This document shows, piece after piece, positions 35,828 through 48,341 of a stretch of 64,000 nt of DNA (positions are counted from its first letter, which is position 1; the number at the start of each line of letters is the position of its first letter). The DNA is from Vandiemenella viatica. Taxonomy: Eukaryota > Arthropoda > Insecta > Orthoptera > Morabidae. The DNA lies in assembly GCA_031002005.1 (NCBI GenBank), contig JARYHS010009186.1, forward strand, positions 100,535,992 to 100,599,991, in the 5' to 3' direction. Both the position numbers and the translations under genes were made by a program. Under the pieces are notes generated by a model. It ran no database searches, had not been told where the DNA came from, and worked only from the letters and a program-made list of their open reading frames with translations.

Positions 35828-36537
35828 CTGAAGAGAAAATCACAGTCTTAAATAGTACAGTTTTTATTTAAATTTAGTTCCTGTGTGTTGTTAGAAACAA
35901 AAATTACTCAAAGTACATTTTTTTTAAAAGAGGTGTGATGTTCAATTTAGAGTTCTACAGTGAATACAATAGTTAATAAGTACATAAAATATGAATTAAA
36001 AGTAATTTTTAGTAAAAAAATAAATGTTTAATTTAATTTAATCAGAACTGTACAATGTAAAATTTGTCAAAAAAACTGAAGTATTGTCATATCATATGTT
36101 GAACACTTTATTGACTTTTTTTAAAAAAGAAATCAAATTATGATGGCTTAGTATTGACGTTTATTTGCAACTTATGCTGAAGGATTTCTGTATATTGTTT
36201 GTTAACAAATTGTATGAGAAAATGATACAATGTTTCACTGAGTGAAAGAAATATTTCCTGTTCACAATTCTAATTTAATGTACTATTCATTTGAAAATAC
36301 TTCAAAACACCATCATTTATAAAACATATATCTGAGCAGGGCCGTAGCTAAGGGGGGGCATTGTGGGGCAATGCCCTACCTTAAAATTCAAATGCCCTAC
36401 CTTAACCATCAACTAAGATAATTTGATAATTTACTGTTTGTTAATATTATGAAATGATGGGGAAAAATTAAGTTACTACTAATGTAGCTACGTGTAAATA
36501 ATTCCAAATTAATTATAGTTTGTAAATATCATATATA

Positions 36538-37110
36538 CAGGGTGTTACAAAAAGGTACGGCCAAACTTTCAGGAAACATTCCTCACACACAAACAAAGAA
36601 AATATGTTATGAGGACATGTGTCCGGAAACGTTTACTTTCCATGTTAGAGCTCATTTTAGTTTCGTTCCCATGGTCCCCACGCTCTCCTGACCTCAACCC
36701 TCTTGACTTCCATTTATGGGGGCATTTGAAAGCCCTTGTCTACGCAACCCTGGTACCAAATGTAGAGACTCTTCGTGCTCGTGTTGTGGACGGCTGTGAT
36801 ACAATACGCCATTCTCCAGGGCTGCATCAGCGCATCAGGGATTCCATGCGACGGAGGGTGGATGCATGTATCCTCGCTAACGGAGGACATTTTGAACATT
36901 TCCTGTAACAAAGTGTTTGAAGTCACGCGGGTACGTTCTGTTGCTGTGTGTTTCCATTCCATGTTTAATGTGATTTGAAGAGAAGTAATAAAATGAGCTC
37001 TAACATGGAAAGTAAGCGTTTCCGGACACATGTCCACATAACATATTTTCTTTGTTTGTGTGTGAGGAATGTTTCCTGAAAGTTTGGCCGTACCTTTTTG
37101 TAACACCCTG
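36538..37110 (+). mobile_element. 573-bp Tc1/mariner-type element with 122-bp TIRs and transposase C-terminus
   Basis: The TIRs, 36538-36659 and 36989-37110, begin CAGGGTGTTACAAAAAGGTA and differ at only about two positions. The element is flanked by TA on both sides. Between them lies an open frame (36609-36908) that starts inside the left TIR and encodes the transposase C-terminus: SPRSPDLNPLDFHLWGHLKA followed by VETLRARVVDGCDTIR and RDSMRRRVDACILANGGHFE. SPDLNP...D.HLWG is the region of the third catalytic acid. The HTH and the first two catalytic acids are gone, so this is an internally deleted derivative of a full Tc1-like transposon. Confidence 0.9.
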
Positions 37111-37119
37111 TATACCAAT

Positions 37120-40100
37120 TCTTTATTCTGCTCTCACGCATATGGCACCGTCACTACCTTAGGTTATAAGCGGGTGGAGGGTGGAGTGTTTGTCCGAAGA
37201 CATTGCCTCCAAGATAATGAAGATGTTTCAATCCTTTACTGTCGGTGTTTCTTGTTGTTGGGTATCAGTTTGCTAGGAGACTGAGCAGTCTTCTATGTCT
37301 ATTGTCATATAGACCAATTGAGTTGACCGCCGGGTTGTTGCATTGCGTAACATTTTTGTAAAATATTTCCGCCAGCTGACGGAATCTGTCCTTCAATTTA
37401 GGTATAACGGCGTCCTCATGGAGTGCATCCGTGGGGAATTGGCACGGGAGATGGAGGGCTCTCTTAATTTTGAATGATCTGAAGCTTTCTAGTTCTCTTG
37501 TCACTAGCATATGCCCACACAGGACATGCATATTCCATAATAGGGCGTATGAGCGAGGTGGAAGGGGCTAGTTTGCTGTCCTTATTTAGTATTGAGTAGA
37601 GACTGTGGAGCCGGACTTTGTTGATGTGGCTACACCAGTTCAGTCTCTTATCTAGACTCATCCTCAGCTAGCGTGCTGTGATGGAGCATGGGATCTCTCT
37701 ACCATACAGGCTAAGTAATGGGCCTGGATGAATTGGTTGACGGGCCCCAAATCACTTGGTTAATATAATGGCTTCTATCTTGGTGGGATTTAAATCTATA
37801 AGCCACCTCCTATCCCAGGCATCGGTTACCTGCAGAACTTCCTATAGTCACCAGGTGGCTAGTGCTCTACTGTGACTGGTGGCTAAATACGCAGTGTCGT
37901 TAGCGTAGGTTGCTGGTCGGTACATCAGCGGTGTACAGGAGTATAGCACTGGCCCAAGCACGGAGCCCTGGAGAACTGCTGCCTAGATGTTCCTGGTGGA
38001 GGAGTAAGCCTTGTAAACCTTGGTGCTGAAGGTATGACCAGTGGGGTAGGATTTTAGAAGCTACACGTATGGCCGAAGGATCCCCGGGTGCCACATGGAA
38101 TCGAAGGCAACCGAGATGTCAAGAATTACCATAGCGCTGTAGTTCTTGAAGTTGAAAGCGTGGGTCACCGCTTCAGCTACCAGCATCAACTGTCGTGTGG
38201 TGGAATGACTATTTCGAAATTATAGCTGATGATTTGGTATAACATTAGCCATCATCGATGAAGGCAAATAGACATTTTAGTAGCAGCCGTTCGAAAACTT
38301 TGCTAATGTCTGGGAGCAAACTTATGGGCCTGTAATTCTGAGTTAGGTGTTTTTCTTCCCAGTTTTGTGGATTTCCACTATTTTAGCGTGTTTCTACAGT
38401 TGAGGGTAAAGCTATCAAGATGACATTAAAGATAGCGGCGAGGTGGACAAAGGCCGCTGGTGTTAGGTGCCTGAGGAGAGTGTTGCTGATCTCATCGCGC
38501 CCTGGTGCTTTGTGTGGGTGCAGTTTCGACAGGTACCTCCTCCAGGGTGATGTACTCTATTTGATGATCGTCTTCAGCTTCGAGGTAGACTCTGAGGCGC
38601 TGGTGGACTGCTATAAGGTGGGTGGGGTCCATGTTTGTTTGTGAGGGCTGGAAGTTCTTCACAAAGACATCAGCAAGTGCTTTGACCTTTTCCTATGGAG
38701 TGATTTCTAGTCCTCTTTCGCCGTGCAGTGGGGGAGTCGCTGCCTTCGCCTGGTGAGTCTTCTTGTTTGTAGACATAGAGACCTATTCTCTGGGTGGAGC
38801 ATGGGGACTCTTGAGTCCCACTCTTCGTATGATGCTTATCAGGGAAGCTTTATCTCCCTTTGCAAGCAACTTAGTATTCTTCTGGTCTCCGGGTTTACGT
38901 AAGCTTCCTGTCTTTAGCAAGCCGGTTTTTGTGGGGGATTTCCGCCAGGAGGTGGGGGGGGAAGTGGGGTGGATAGCTGCAGAGTGGGAGCTGGTCTGGG
39001 TATTCTGACTGGAGAACAAGCTGCGGTTTTATCGTTGACTGCTGCTGCAAAAGACTGTAGGTCAAGGTCAATGTTGTTAATTTCGGGTGGATCAGCTAGC
39101 TTAGTCTATAGGAGCACCTGGTAGCACCTCCAGTTTGTTTTATGGTAGTTGAAAGACAGTTCTTCATGAATTTGCCAGGGTCCAACCTCGACCTCTATCA
39201 TAACCGACAGTGATCTGAGGAGAGTCGGTTTATGATTGAGCTAGCAACGTAACCCTGGATGCCCTTGGTGATAACTACGTCTAGAACATCTGGTCTATTG
39301 CCGTTGCTCGGGTAGTGGGTTGGCTCTTCTGGTGCCCATATTCACATGTTATAACTGTTTGTGAGGCGTCTCAATGTTATACCCGCTATATTGTTGTACC
39401 TACTATTCCAGTCGGAATGTTTAACATTAAGGTCACTGCCGATCAGAACTTTTCCGCTGACATCTGCCAGAGCCGTAAAGTCAGCTTTTTGAGCTGTCTT
39501 CGAGGAGGCCAGTAGAATGAGATAATGGTTAACTTCCCATTAGCAGTAGCCACTTCGACTCGGACGGCTTCCATCTGCTGAAGGGATGGTAGGACTATTT
39601 CATGATGTGGAATGCTGTTCTTAATTAACGCCGCGACTACACCCCCAGCGGTGGGTCTGTCACGGAATAACAACTGTAGTTGGCTACTGCAGCTTGCAGA
39701 CAGGGTTTCAAAAAGGTCTCTGACACCAGACACACGTCAATATCTTGGTCTCGAAGAAACTGCCTAAATTCTAGCAGTTGGCTGATCATGTTATTAGCAT
39801 TCCGAGCACAGAATGATAGGGAATGTAATAATGGCTGTCTATCCATTGTGGTTGCAGTGTGGACACCTTGCGACAGCCAGAGCATTGATAACGGCACTGG
39901 TCATTTTCTCAGGTTGCTCGGTAAGGCGGCATATCATCTTTAGGGCAGACTCCAGCTTGTTTGTTAGGCTGCCCAGTTTGTCTTGTGCTTCACGGTCTGC
40001 TTCGTCTGTGACTCTTTGCTGATGGGAGGTGACGTGGTGACCGGTCGGTGGGTCGACTGGTGGGATTCGTTGCTCAGGAGGCGATCTGGCATATGGACCT

Positions 40101-41905
40101 GCAGGGCGCCCTGTAGAGGCGACACGTTCTTTGTTGGAACTGGAGCCGTCTTGTTTCGCCGACGGATGTTGTTGCACTGCTGCGTTCTTGCATTCAGACT
40201 TTCTCTTCCGTCTGCGACGCGAATGGGATGTGGACATCTTCACCTTGCCATTGAGGGCCTGATCTTGCCCTGTTACCGGTAGGTTTATCTGGTGCCCTGG
40301 AGATGGATTACTATTTGTTGTTGGTGTACAATCTGATGGCTTTTCCTGTTCTCTTAATAGTCCTGGCTCTCTTGAAGGCCGGGTAGCCCTTATAACTGGC
40401 CACATGTCCACCTCCACAGTTGGATCACTCGGCAGAATGTCATTCCTTCTGTGAAGTACATTTGGTAGAGTCATGTTGACCTGCACACTTGACGCGGACT
40501 GGACGTATTTTACAATTCTTGGACACGCGACCGAAACGCTGGCAGTTGTAACATTGCTCTGGTCTGGGCATTGACCGAAGTTTCTCAACCTTCACTTTGA
40601 GGTGGTAGATTCTCTCCACCCGAAAGATTGCTCCGTTTTCCTGGCAGTCTTCAAGGATCACCAAGAATAGGGGCATTAATATGTTACTGCCAGGACGGCG
40701 AAGTTGGGCCACCATTTGTATAGTAAAGCTCATCTCTTGCAGTTCTTCTTTCAGTTCTTCAGTGGGAAATGTTATTGGGATGCCCCTGATGACTACTTTG
40801 AGTAGTGGAACAGCTCCAATAGGAAAGCTGTAATATGGGATGTTACTGTGCTTGAGCATCCCTGCAGCGGCTGTGGTGAAGCTGAACTTGATCTCAACAC
40901 CACCGGCTTCAACCATATCGTGGAGCGTCTTATTGTTGTGCTCAAATTGCACCACAATAGGTGGGATGTGTGCAGATCTCTGTATTGATGGCGCTGGTTC
41001 AGTTTCGGACTGCTGGGATTTAAATTGGTTTATAGTTTCTGCGGTATTGGAGTCTAGCACTGATAGAGGTTTAAAACTGTGCCTAGGAAACATGTAGTCC
41101 TCCACATCGGCTCGCTGATGGGGTTGGTTGGTGGTGGGTAAATCCTCTTTGTCTCTCACAACAGTTGAGCTTCCAGAGCTACTTGGTTTCTACACAGGTG
41201 GTTTGGCAGTCTCTTGGACCGACAACCCTTTCCTCTTCTTCGGCGTCTTCTTATGTTTGATGGCAAGATTTCTCACTAGCTGTTTGAAGACTCTGGTGGT
41301 GGCGGTCGGGCCGTGTACAGTACGTCTTCAAGCTGGCAGTTTACTTCTTGGGTGTTTTGAAGTATCTGCAGCAAGAGGCAAGGTGCGCCTCTTAGCCGCG
41401 CGTGGTTCGTCATGTCATTGTGAAGGCTGTGGTGTCAGCATGTTACTGATCAGGGATGTGTCTATCCCCATGTCCAGGTTCTGGCAGGTCGATTCTGCCT
41501 GTGTGTCTTCTGGTGAAGGCGAATACAGAGAGTCGCTGTAGGTGACGGACGCCGGAGCGCGGGAAGTGCCACTCGATTCAGACATCTTCTGAGGTAGGTG
41601 CAGCCTAAAAGGAGCGTTGCTCTGGTCCCTTTTTGTCACCGTTAGGTTTGCCAGGGCCAGAAATAACTCTAACACTCGCGCCAGGCGGTTCCAGTCCCCC
41701 GGGAGTGGACCATGTGGCGGTAAGTCCCTGTCAACCTCAGGAAGGGAGGTCCAAGCCAAACAACACAGAAGAGGAGACAGGCTAAGTACCTCACTCTATT
41801 CTTCGCTGAATGTATCATGCTCACAGATGGCATTTGAATTATATACTGTCTATGGTGTTCGTCAGTGTTGTGTAGGTACAATGTTTCAGTCGGTTTGAGA
41901 CACAA
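37120..41905 (-). mobile_element. Jockey-clade LINE with gag-like ORF1 and ORF2, decayed, near full length
   Basis: Read on the minus strand. ORF1: N-terminal region from 41759, then a gag domain from 41159 (SNIPYYSFPIGAVPLLKVVI, RGIPITFPTEELKEELQEM near 40770) ending in CCHC-type zinc knuckles CYNCQRFGRVSKNC and CAGQHDSTKC at 40545-40460. ORF2: endonuclease from about 39810 (FCARNANNMISQLLEFRQFL, DIDVCLVSETFLKP), GGVVAALIKNSIPHHE, ATANGKLTIISFYWPP at 39550, then decayed DLNVKHSDWNSRYNN and SSDHCR. RT follows with NYSAMVILDISVAFDSMWH near 38110 and LQGSVLGPVLYS near 37960. The C-terminal RLNWCSHINKVRLHSLYSIL, ACPVWAYASDKRTRKLQIIQ and RFRQLAEIFYKNV end near 37330. Many stops. Boundaries are approximate. 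It is nested in the hAT element. Confidence 0.88.
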
Positions 41906-41929
41906 CTGTTTATTTATTGTTCTGAACTG

Positions 41930-44360
41930 AAGACAGATTAATTTTGCAATGGATAATACGAGCTATCTTTAGCAAAAAATTAAGATTTTAAGAGGATATC
42001 GACCACGAAGGACCTCATTCCTCAAAACAGATGGAAGCATAAAATACAATTGCCACTCCTAGTCCTACGGAAACAGGTTTGGTGAAACGGTAATGTTAGT
42101 ATTCCTTCTGATATAGCACAAATCGGAGAACCGATAAAGCAAGATGTATATCTAAAAGAAAATAATAGAACCTTTGCAGCGGACTGGTTCAAGTGACATA
42201 AGTAGTTGCAGTATTCAGTCGAGAAAGATGCTGCTTTTTACTATTCTTGCCAGCAATTTTACCTCATGGAAGCAAACAGACTTTGTTTACTTCCACAGGA
42301 TTCAGAAACTGGAAAACTGCCACTGATTAAAAAACTGCTTTTCCAAAACACGAAAAATACATTTACAATACACGAGCCACGGTGATGTGGCAGGACAAAT
42401 TACATGGAATATCTACTTATACAAGTACAAGTAGCAGTGTTGAAACATTGATATGTAGAAAAGGATTACAAGAAAATAGGTCTTGTGCGAAGTCGATTAT
42501 TGAAGTAATAAAATTTCTAGTAGTGAATGAATTGGGTTGGAGGAAGAAAAAAAAACAAGTACTATTTTGGAATTTCTTTGAATATACCTGCATGAAACAT
42601 CTAAATTTGAAGGATACTCCCAGTCATATACCACAAATGCAACAAATCGTTCACCTGAAATTCATATGCAAATAATTCAAGCAGTGCGATGTTCCATTGT
42701 TAAAGATATTGAGGAATATGACGTGAACTGGTTTACTTTAATGGAAGAAGGGATGAGAATCAAAAATAACCGCAAAATGTCAATGAGTCGTTGCTGACAG
42801 TTACAACTACTGAAAAGCTTGAAGCAGCCACTTTCACGGAATTAACATCAAATACACTTAAGGAAAATAACATTGAACTCTCCAGTATGCTACGATGGTG
42901 CATGTATAATGTATGGGAAAGTTTCGGGAGTTGCGACCAGAATAGAAAATAAATTTGGCAGAAAAATTCCTTACATCCACTGCTAAAATCATCGCTTGCA
43001 TTTTATAGTTATCACGACTTTCTGGGAAATGACATTGATTCATCTGTTATTTGATCAATACATCATGTTACTTGAATTCTTTCACCATGGCAAAATAGCT
43101 GCCTTGTATGGTGAAAAAAGGATTGCCTGGCTCCTCGAACAGCATTGGTCATGACTCTTGGTGGTTAAAAAAGTTGTTGTAAATGATACTTATTCATTGA
43201 TTTTTATGAAATTAAAAATGAAAGATTTAACGGTGACGATGACGCTAAGAGTGTCGGTATTATAAGTCATACTCAATTTGAAATTCCGAATGGCCATGGT
43301 TGTGGGGGAAAAAAAAAAAAAAACATCTTATCCATGCCTCAGCCTCCAGACGCAGCTTTACAAGCCCAAAGTGCAGGATTGAAAGATGCCATAACAATCG
43401 TAAAGTGCATCCAAAATTGAAAAAAAAAAACAGATCAAATGAAATGTATCATCAACTTTTGGACGAAGCTAAGTCTAAGTCAAGTGGCAATTCCGAAAAT
43501 AGGACCCAGATCTAGAAGGGGCTCAAGAGGCAAGTCAAAAAATGAATGTTTACTAGATGATGGCCCTTCCTGTCCCTCCGCGAGACAAAATATAGACGAC
43601 CAGGATGCTCAAGCCATTTAAATCTGATTATTTTGAAACACTGGACATATTAATTGCTGAGTGACAAAGATTTTTGGACAACGACTATCTACTAAACTCA
43701 TTAGCGAGTCTCAATTAGTTGGATGTAGACAAAATGCTACCGTTGAAAAATTTAGGTAATTGGTGAGAAAATTAAAGAAAACTTTGTAGCTGCTTGTAAA
43801 ATATTAGTGTTATTTAATTATATCCAATTCACAATTTCAAGTTTGATTATATTTTTGTGCTAAAACGTTTGGTCTATGTTAATTGTTAAACACCTTATCC
43901 CAAAATCAATCGACGCTGCTTGTGACTAAAGAACTGGCTAATTTCTCACACAGAAAATTTCATTGGCAACTCAATTTGGAATTCAACCAGCGTTCTTGAT
44001 ACCTTGCCAAAGGGGCACTATCTTTTTATGATTTTTAGTATTTTAAGTAGTTTGTATATAGTAGGCAGATATTTAAGTTATATTATTCTTTTCTTTTTTA
44101 ATGTAACCTATAAGTTTCTATGTAGTAAATAAATTAGATTTTTCGGTTTCAACTGATTTTTCAGGTCTAACAACTAGAGTCGTTCAAAGATACATATGAA
44201 TTTTTTGCATCTGTGGCGACCATAGGATGTAGTATTACTGCGTGCGAATCTACGTTTTCAACTTTGACTGCAATCGACAGGCCCCACAGGCTGTCAATGG
44301 GTCATGAAAGAATGGCAGATATGGTATTTCTGGCCTTTGAAAACAAGAAAATCAATTGAT
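41930..44360 (+). pseudogene. hAT transposase remnant (TTF zinc finger to dimerisation domain)
   Basis: The plus strand carries the ordered landmarks of a TTF-zinc-finger hAT transposase. DIAQIGEPIKQDVY is at 42113-42155 and NRTFAADWFK at 42165-42198, then YSVEKDAAFYYSCQQFYLME at 42215-42270 (the TTF cysteine/histidine segment), a TGFRNWKT-like region near 42300 and a decayed middle. The C-terminal hAT dimerisation block is at 44205-44355: ASVATIGCSITACESTFSTL, AIDRPHRLSMGHERMADMVF and LAFENKKIN before a stop. The middle (42700-44150) is AT-rich with many stops, so no active enzyme is made. It belongs to the surrounding 36337-44657 element. Confidence 0.8.
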
Positions 44361-44669
44361 CTGAATGAGATCCTTTGCATTTTTAACTATATGGCCAATC
44401 AAAGAATTCAGCTGTTTTAAGGATGGGATTATTATTATTATGTTGAATATAATATGTTTGTGGAAATAATATAAACTTGAATAAATGAATGTTTTGCTCA
44501 TACCTATTACTCCTCCCGACAATTAAGTACTACCTCACTCACAATCACAAGTACGACAAAAATTTATTCATCAGATAAGGTGAAGTAAAATTTTAACTTC
44601 CGCCCTACCTGTAACCGTCACTGCCCTACCTTAAATTCAACTCTCGCTACGGCCCAGTATCTGAGACAA

Positions 44670-45470
44670 CTTTTCTGAAAATTCAAGATCTAGGATTAGC
44701 ATTCAGTTATTACAACAATTATCCCGTCTCTAAAGACCTCACTGTTGAAAGACATAAAGCAGTTTAAAAAAAAATACAACAATTATTCTTCATTAGAACA
44801 TGAGGTTGGTACCACAAACAACAGACAAGACAACCAAATGCAGACAATAGTAAAATCATGGTCAAGTATCAAAACAATGAACTTCTTCTAGTTAAACTGA
44901 TGGAAATCTTCTTCTTTGTATTACAGCACTAATAATAAATCAATGCATATAGCATTATTTGCCAGGATATCCTGAAAGAGATTGGCTACCAAAGACAGAG
45001 TTTTGATTTTCCATGCATGTGCCTCTGAATTGGCTATTATAACCTAAGCTGGTAATCTTACCAGGTAAAGGGGACCTAAAGTTTTTAGTGCTATCCAAAC
45101 CACAGGGATGGTACACTTCCCATAAGCAAAGTAAAGCTTTTCTAGAGGTAAAGGTCAACATGAATCAATGTGGTGGGTTGGGATGTGACCACATCTTTCC
45201 CCCTGCCTCTCACATGATTAAGGTTCATGCTGAAATAATGTGCATTTTTTTCCATTGTGTGTTTTTACGTGTTTGTCTTGCCCTCCTGCCTTCATCTGTG
45301 GTAAGTGACGGGTATCTGTTTTTTTCCCCCCTATCCTCTCATATTTTTAGTGCCTCGTGGCAGTTTCTTTGTTTCCATTATCCTATCATTAGTATGAAGA
45401 GTAGTTAATTATTCTGGGTCATATCTATTTAATAAACTACTTCATAAAAAACCAACAAACATTTCTGTTT
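44670..45470. other. intronic stretch without recognisable gene
   Basis: Between the hAT element and the Penelope element I see no coding motif. The 5' end of the Penelope element may reach back into about 45470-45600, since the sequence changes to C-rich codon-like composition there. Confidence 0.4.
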
Positions 45471-47197
45471 GGACGTTTATACTCGGCGTTTTGGATGTTG
45501 GAAGATTTTATTTTTTTTTCTCCCTAGTTATACATAGGCTATCAGTAGAATTGTCATTACTTTTTGTGACTTTTTACTGACCCTTATCGTTTTAACCCAA
45601 TATGCTACTTTCAGAAATCTATCTGTCCAGTTACCATTTCCACGCCTCACATTTGGCCAAACTAAATTCTCACATTCTGTTTCTTCAGTCTTGCCTCTCT
45701 CTAAATATTCCACCAAATGGTTTAACCATTAAACTTCCAGTTTCTGGCTGCCATACAAAAATTCACCCATCACTTCATGCTTTCCGTTTCAGACAATCCC
45801 TTTCTCTCACCCAGCTGGTTCTCCAACAGTATATTCACATGGCGTATCAACATACCTCTCAACTTGTCTCACTCCACAAAATCCTCTGCCTTTCATTCCC
45901 TCACCTCATTCATCATATGCAACAGATCCTGTCAGAGTGCAGACAATTGCAGGCCCATCATGCACAAAAACATCTTCAAAAGCTTTCAGCTCTTGTTAGG
46001 AGCTATTTATCTCTAGGCCTGTACCTCCCCTATCAACATTCCACTGCTGTAAATCACACACCAACTCCGCCCCCAGTTGCAAAGACTCCATGCTTGGCTC
46101 ACCTCCTCAACCTACCCCATCCAAACCCTTTACCACCTGCTCAAAAACCCCCCGCCTCTCCTCCAGTTAAACCTAAAAAGTCAGTGATTAATCTCTCCTC
46201 CACCTCCCTGACTGAACCTCAAATATCAGTCTTATCCAAAGGACTCACTTTTTCTCTGATCCCCAAGTTCAAGCATGCTGCTTTGGTCTGGGACTCATTG
46301 GCGTTCTGCTGCTCTCTTCTCTGGCGGTACCATTTTACCGTCACAGGAGAACACACCAGTCGACAGAGCGAGATTGAGCCCAGTCTACAACAGTTTAAAC
46401 CTGCATCTTCTCTGGATCATCCCCGGCTCCCACAAAACCATCCCCTTATTCTATTCCAGGAATTCCTCACATCCTCTCTTTCCTCACCTTCTTTCCTAAA
46501 CTCCATCCCACACTCTAAAAACCTCAGCAATATGGAAACTCGAGCTATGAGAGAACTGTCCAAAAACCAGAACATCATCATCCTCCTTGCTGACAAAGGC
46601 TCAACCACAGTAGTGATGGACCGCAATGACTATGTGGCTGAGGCCCTAAGGCAACTGTCGGACACTAACACCTACCTTCCACAAGCTACAGATCCCACTA
46701 CCTCCATATGCCAGGAAATAAAAAATCTTCTTGACCAACAAGGCCCCCTGCAAGGCCTCTCTCCTCAGTCCATCTCCCTCCTGACTCCTCAGAATCCCCG
46801 CACTCCCACACTGTATCTTCTTCCTAAGATCCACAAGACTGGTAATCCTGGGCGACCTATAGTTGCGGCATATGGATCGCCCACTGAAAGGATTTCAGCT
46901 TTTGTGGATCAACATCTCCAACCCTTTGTCCTAAATCTTCCCTCCTACGTGAAAGACTCTACACATTTCCTTGAATGCCTATCCACAATCCACACACCTC
47001 TACCTCCAGACTCCTTCCTGGTCTCAATTGATGTAACTTCCCTTTATACCAACATTCCACATAGTCAGGGCCTAAGTGCCCTAGAATATTACCTAGACCT
47101 ACGACCACCACACAGCCTGCATAGTACATACTTCATTTCAAACTTGGCCCATATAGTTCTCTCCAAAAATTTCTTTACCTTTAATTCTGTAGTATAT

Positions 47198-47512
47198 TGT
47201 GACAGAACAGAATAATTTCATAAGAAAATCATATTTTTGTGCCATGAAATTAAACAAAAAATTATATATTTACTCCTATAGCAAGGAAACGTAAGTTGCC
47301 ATGGCAATAGGAAAATCAAGAGATAGCTAGAGGTTAGCGACGTAAAGGCCGAACGGTTGCTTTGTTACCAGTTCACTGCTTAAGAACTTTGCATTCTTCG
47401 GATACTTTAAGACCGATGTAGTTCCTAGAAGAATAAGAATTGGGAACAATAAATGTTAATCTGTTAAAAGCGTAGAACTGAGTTATTTATAATTATAACC
47501 AGGCGCGCGACA
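47198..47512 (+). repeat. TRIM LTR 1
   Basis: First of three direct repeats; begins TGTGACAGAACAG, ends CGCGACA, directly followed by the TGGCGACC primer-binding site. Confidence 0.9.
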
Positions 47513-47530
47513 TGGCGACCGTGACAGGAC
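47513..47530 (+). other. primer binding site, tRNA-Arg type
   Basis: TGGCGACCGTGACAGGAC directly follows LTR 1. It is complementary to the 3' end, including CCA, that I recall for insect tRNA-Arg (UCG anticodon). An exact second copy follows LTR 2 at 48093-48110. Confidence 0.75.
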
Positions 47531-47776
47531 TTACATTTGTGTGATGTTAAGCTAGAATGCTGTATGTATGTATGTTTTCATTATTAGATATTTCAAGACA
47601 ATACATGTTTTATTTAGTTCGTTTCATTATATTGTTAGTATTAAGAAGAGACTGTTTTGAAAAATGTTTTGTAAAAAATTCTAATAGGAACAGAGGAAAG
47701 AGTATCGCTGAATGCAAGGTTATTCTTATAAGTTTACCATGTCTTTTAAGCATAGACATGGTGAACTTAGGAGGAA

Positions 47777-48092
47777 TGTGACAGAACAGAATAATTTCAT
47801 AAGAAAATCATATTTTTGTGCCATGAAATTAAACAAAAATGATATATTTACTCCTATAGCAAGGAAATGTAAGTTGCCATGGCAATAGGAAAAATCAAGA
47901 GATAGTTAGAGGTTAGTGACGTAAAGGCCGAACGGTTGCTTTGTTACCAGTTCACTGCTTAAGAACTTTGCATACTTCGGATACTTTAAGACCGATGTAG
48001 TTCCTAGAAGAATAAGAATTGGGAACAATAAATGTTAATCTGTTAAAAGCGTAGAACTGAGTTATTTATAATTATAACCCAGGCGCGCGACA
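47777..48092 (+). repeat. TRIM LTR 2
   Basis: Middle LTR. It is preceded by the purine-rich AACTTAGGAGGAA tract and followed by the second primer-binding site. Confidence 0.9.
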
Positions 48093-48110
48093 TGGCGACC
48101 GTGACAGGAC
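48093..48110 (+). other. second primer binding site
   Basis: Exact copy of the TGGCGACCGTGACAGGAC site, immediately 3' of LTR 2, showing that the internal region is duplicated along with the LTR. Confidence 0.75.
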
Positions 48111-48341
48111 TTACATTTGTGTGATGTTAAGCTAGAATGCTGTATGTATGTATGTTTTCATTAAGACAATACATGTTTTATTTAGTTTGTTTCATTATAT
48201 TGTTAGTATTAAGAAGAGTTTTGAAAAATGTTTTGTAAAAAATTCTAATAGGAACAGAGGAAAGAGTATCGCTGAATGCAAGGTTATTCTTATAAGTTTA
48301 CCATGTCTTTTAAGCATAGACATGGTGAACTTGAGGAGGCA

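Larger units (their letters stand above)
36337..44657 (+). mobile_element. 8.3-kb hAT element with TIRs and exact 8-bp TSD, itself invaded
   Basis: The left end is CAGGGCCGTAGC and the right end GCTACGGCCCAG (inverted, one mismatch). TATCTGAG is duplicated exactly at 36329-36336 and 44658-44665. Subterminal words ATGCCCTACCTTAA (left, twice) and TGCCCTACCTTAAATTCAA (right) are related. Hallmarks are those of hAT. Inside are a 573-bp Tc1-like foldback element (36538-37110), a Jockey LINE in the opposite orientation (about 37120-41905) and the element's own decayed transposase (about 41930-44360). Without the two insertions it would be about 3 kb, a normal autonomous hAT length. Confidence 0.88.

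Noticed and set aside
45777..46626. Overlapping open frames in other frames of the Penelope ORF
   Set aside because: Long shadows produced by the C-rich composition of the real RT frame; no motif.
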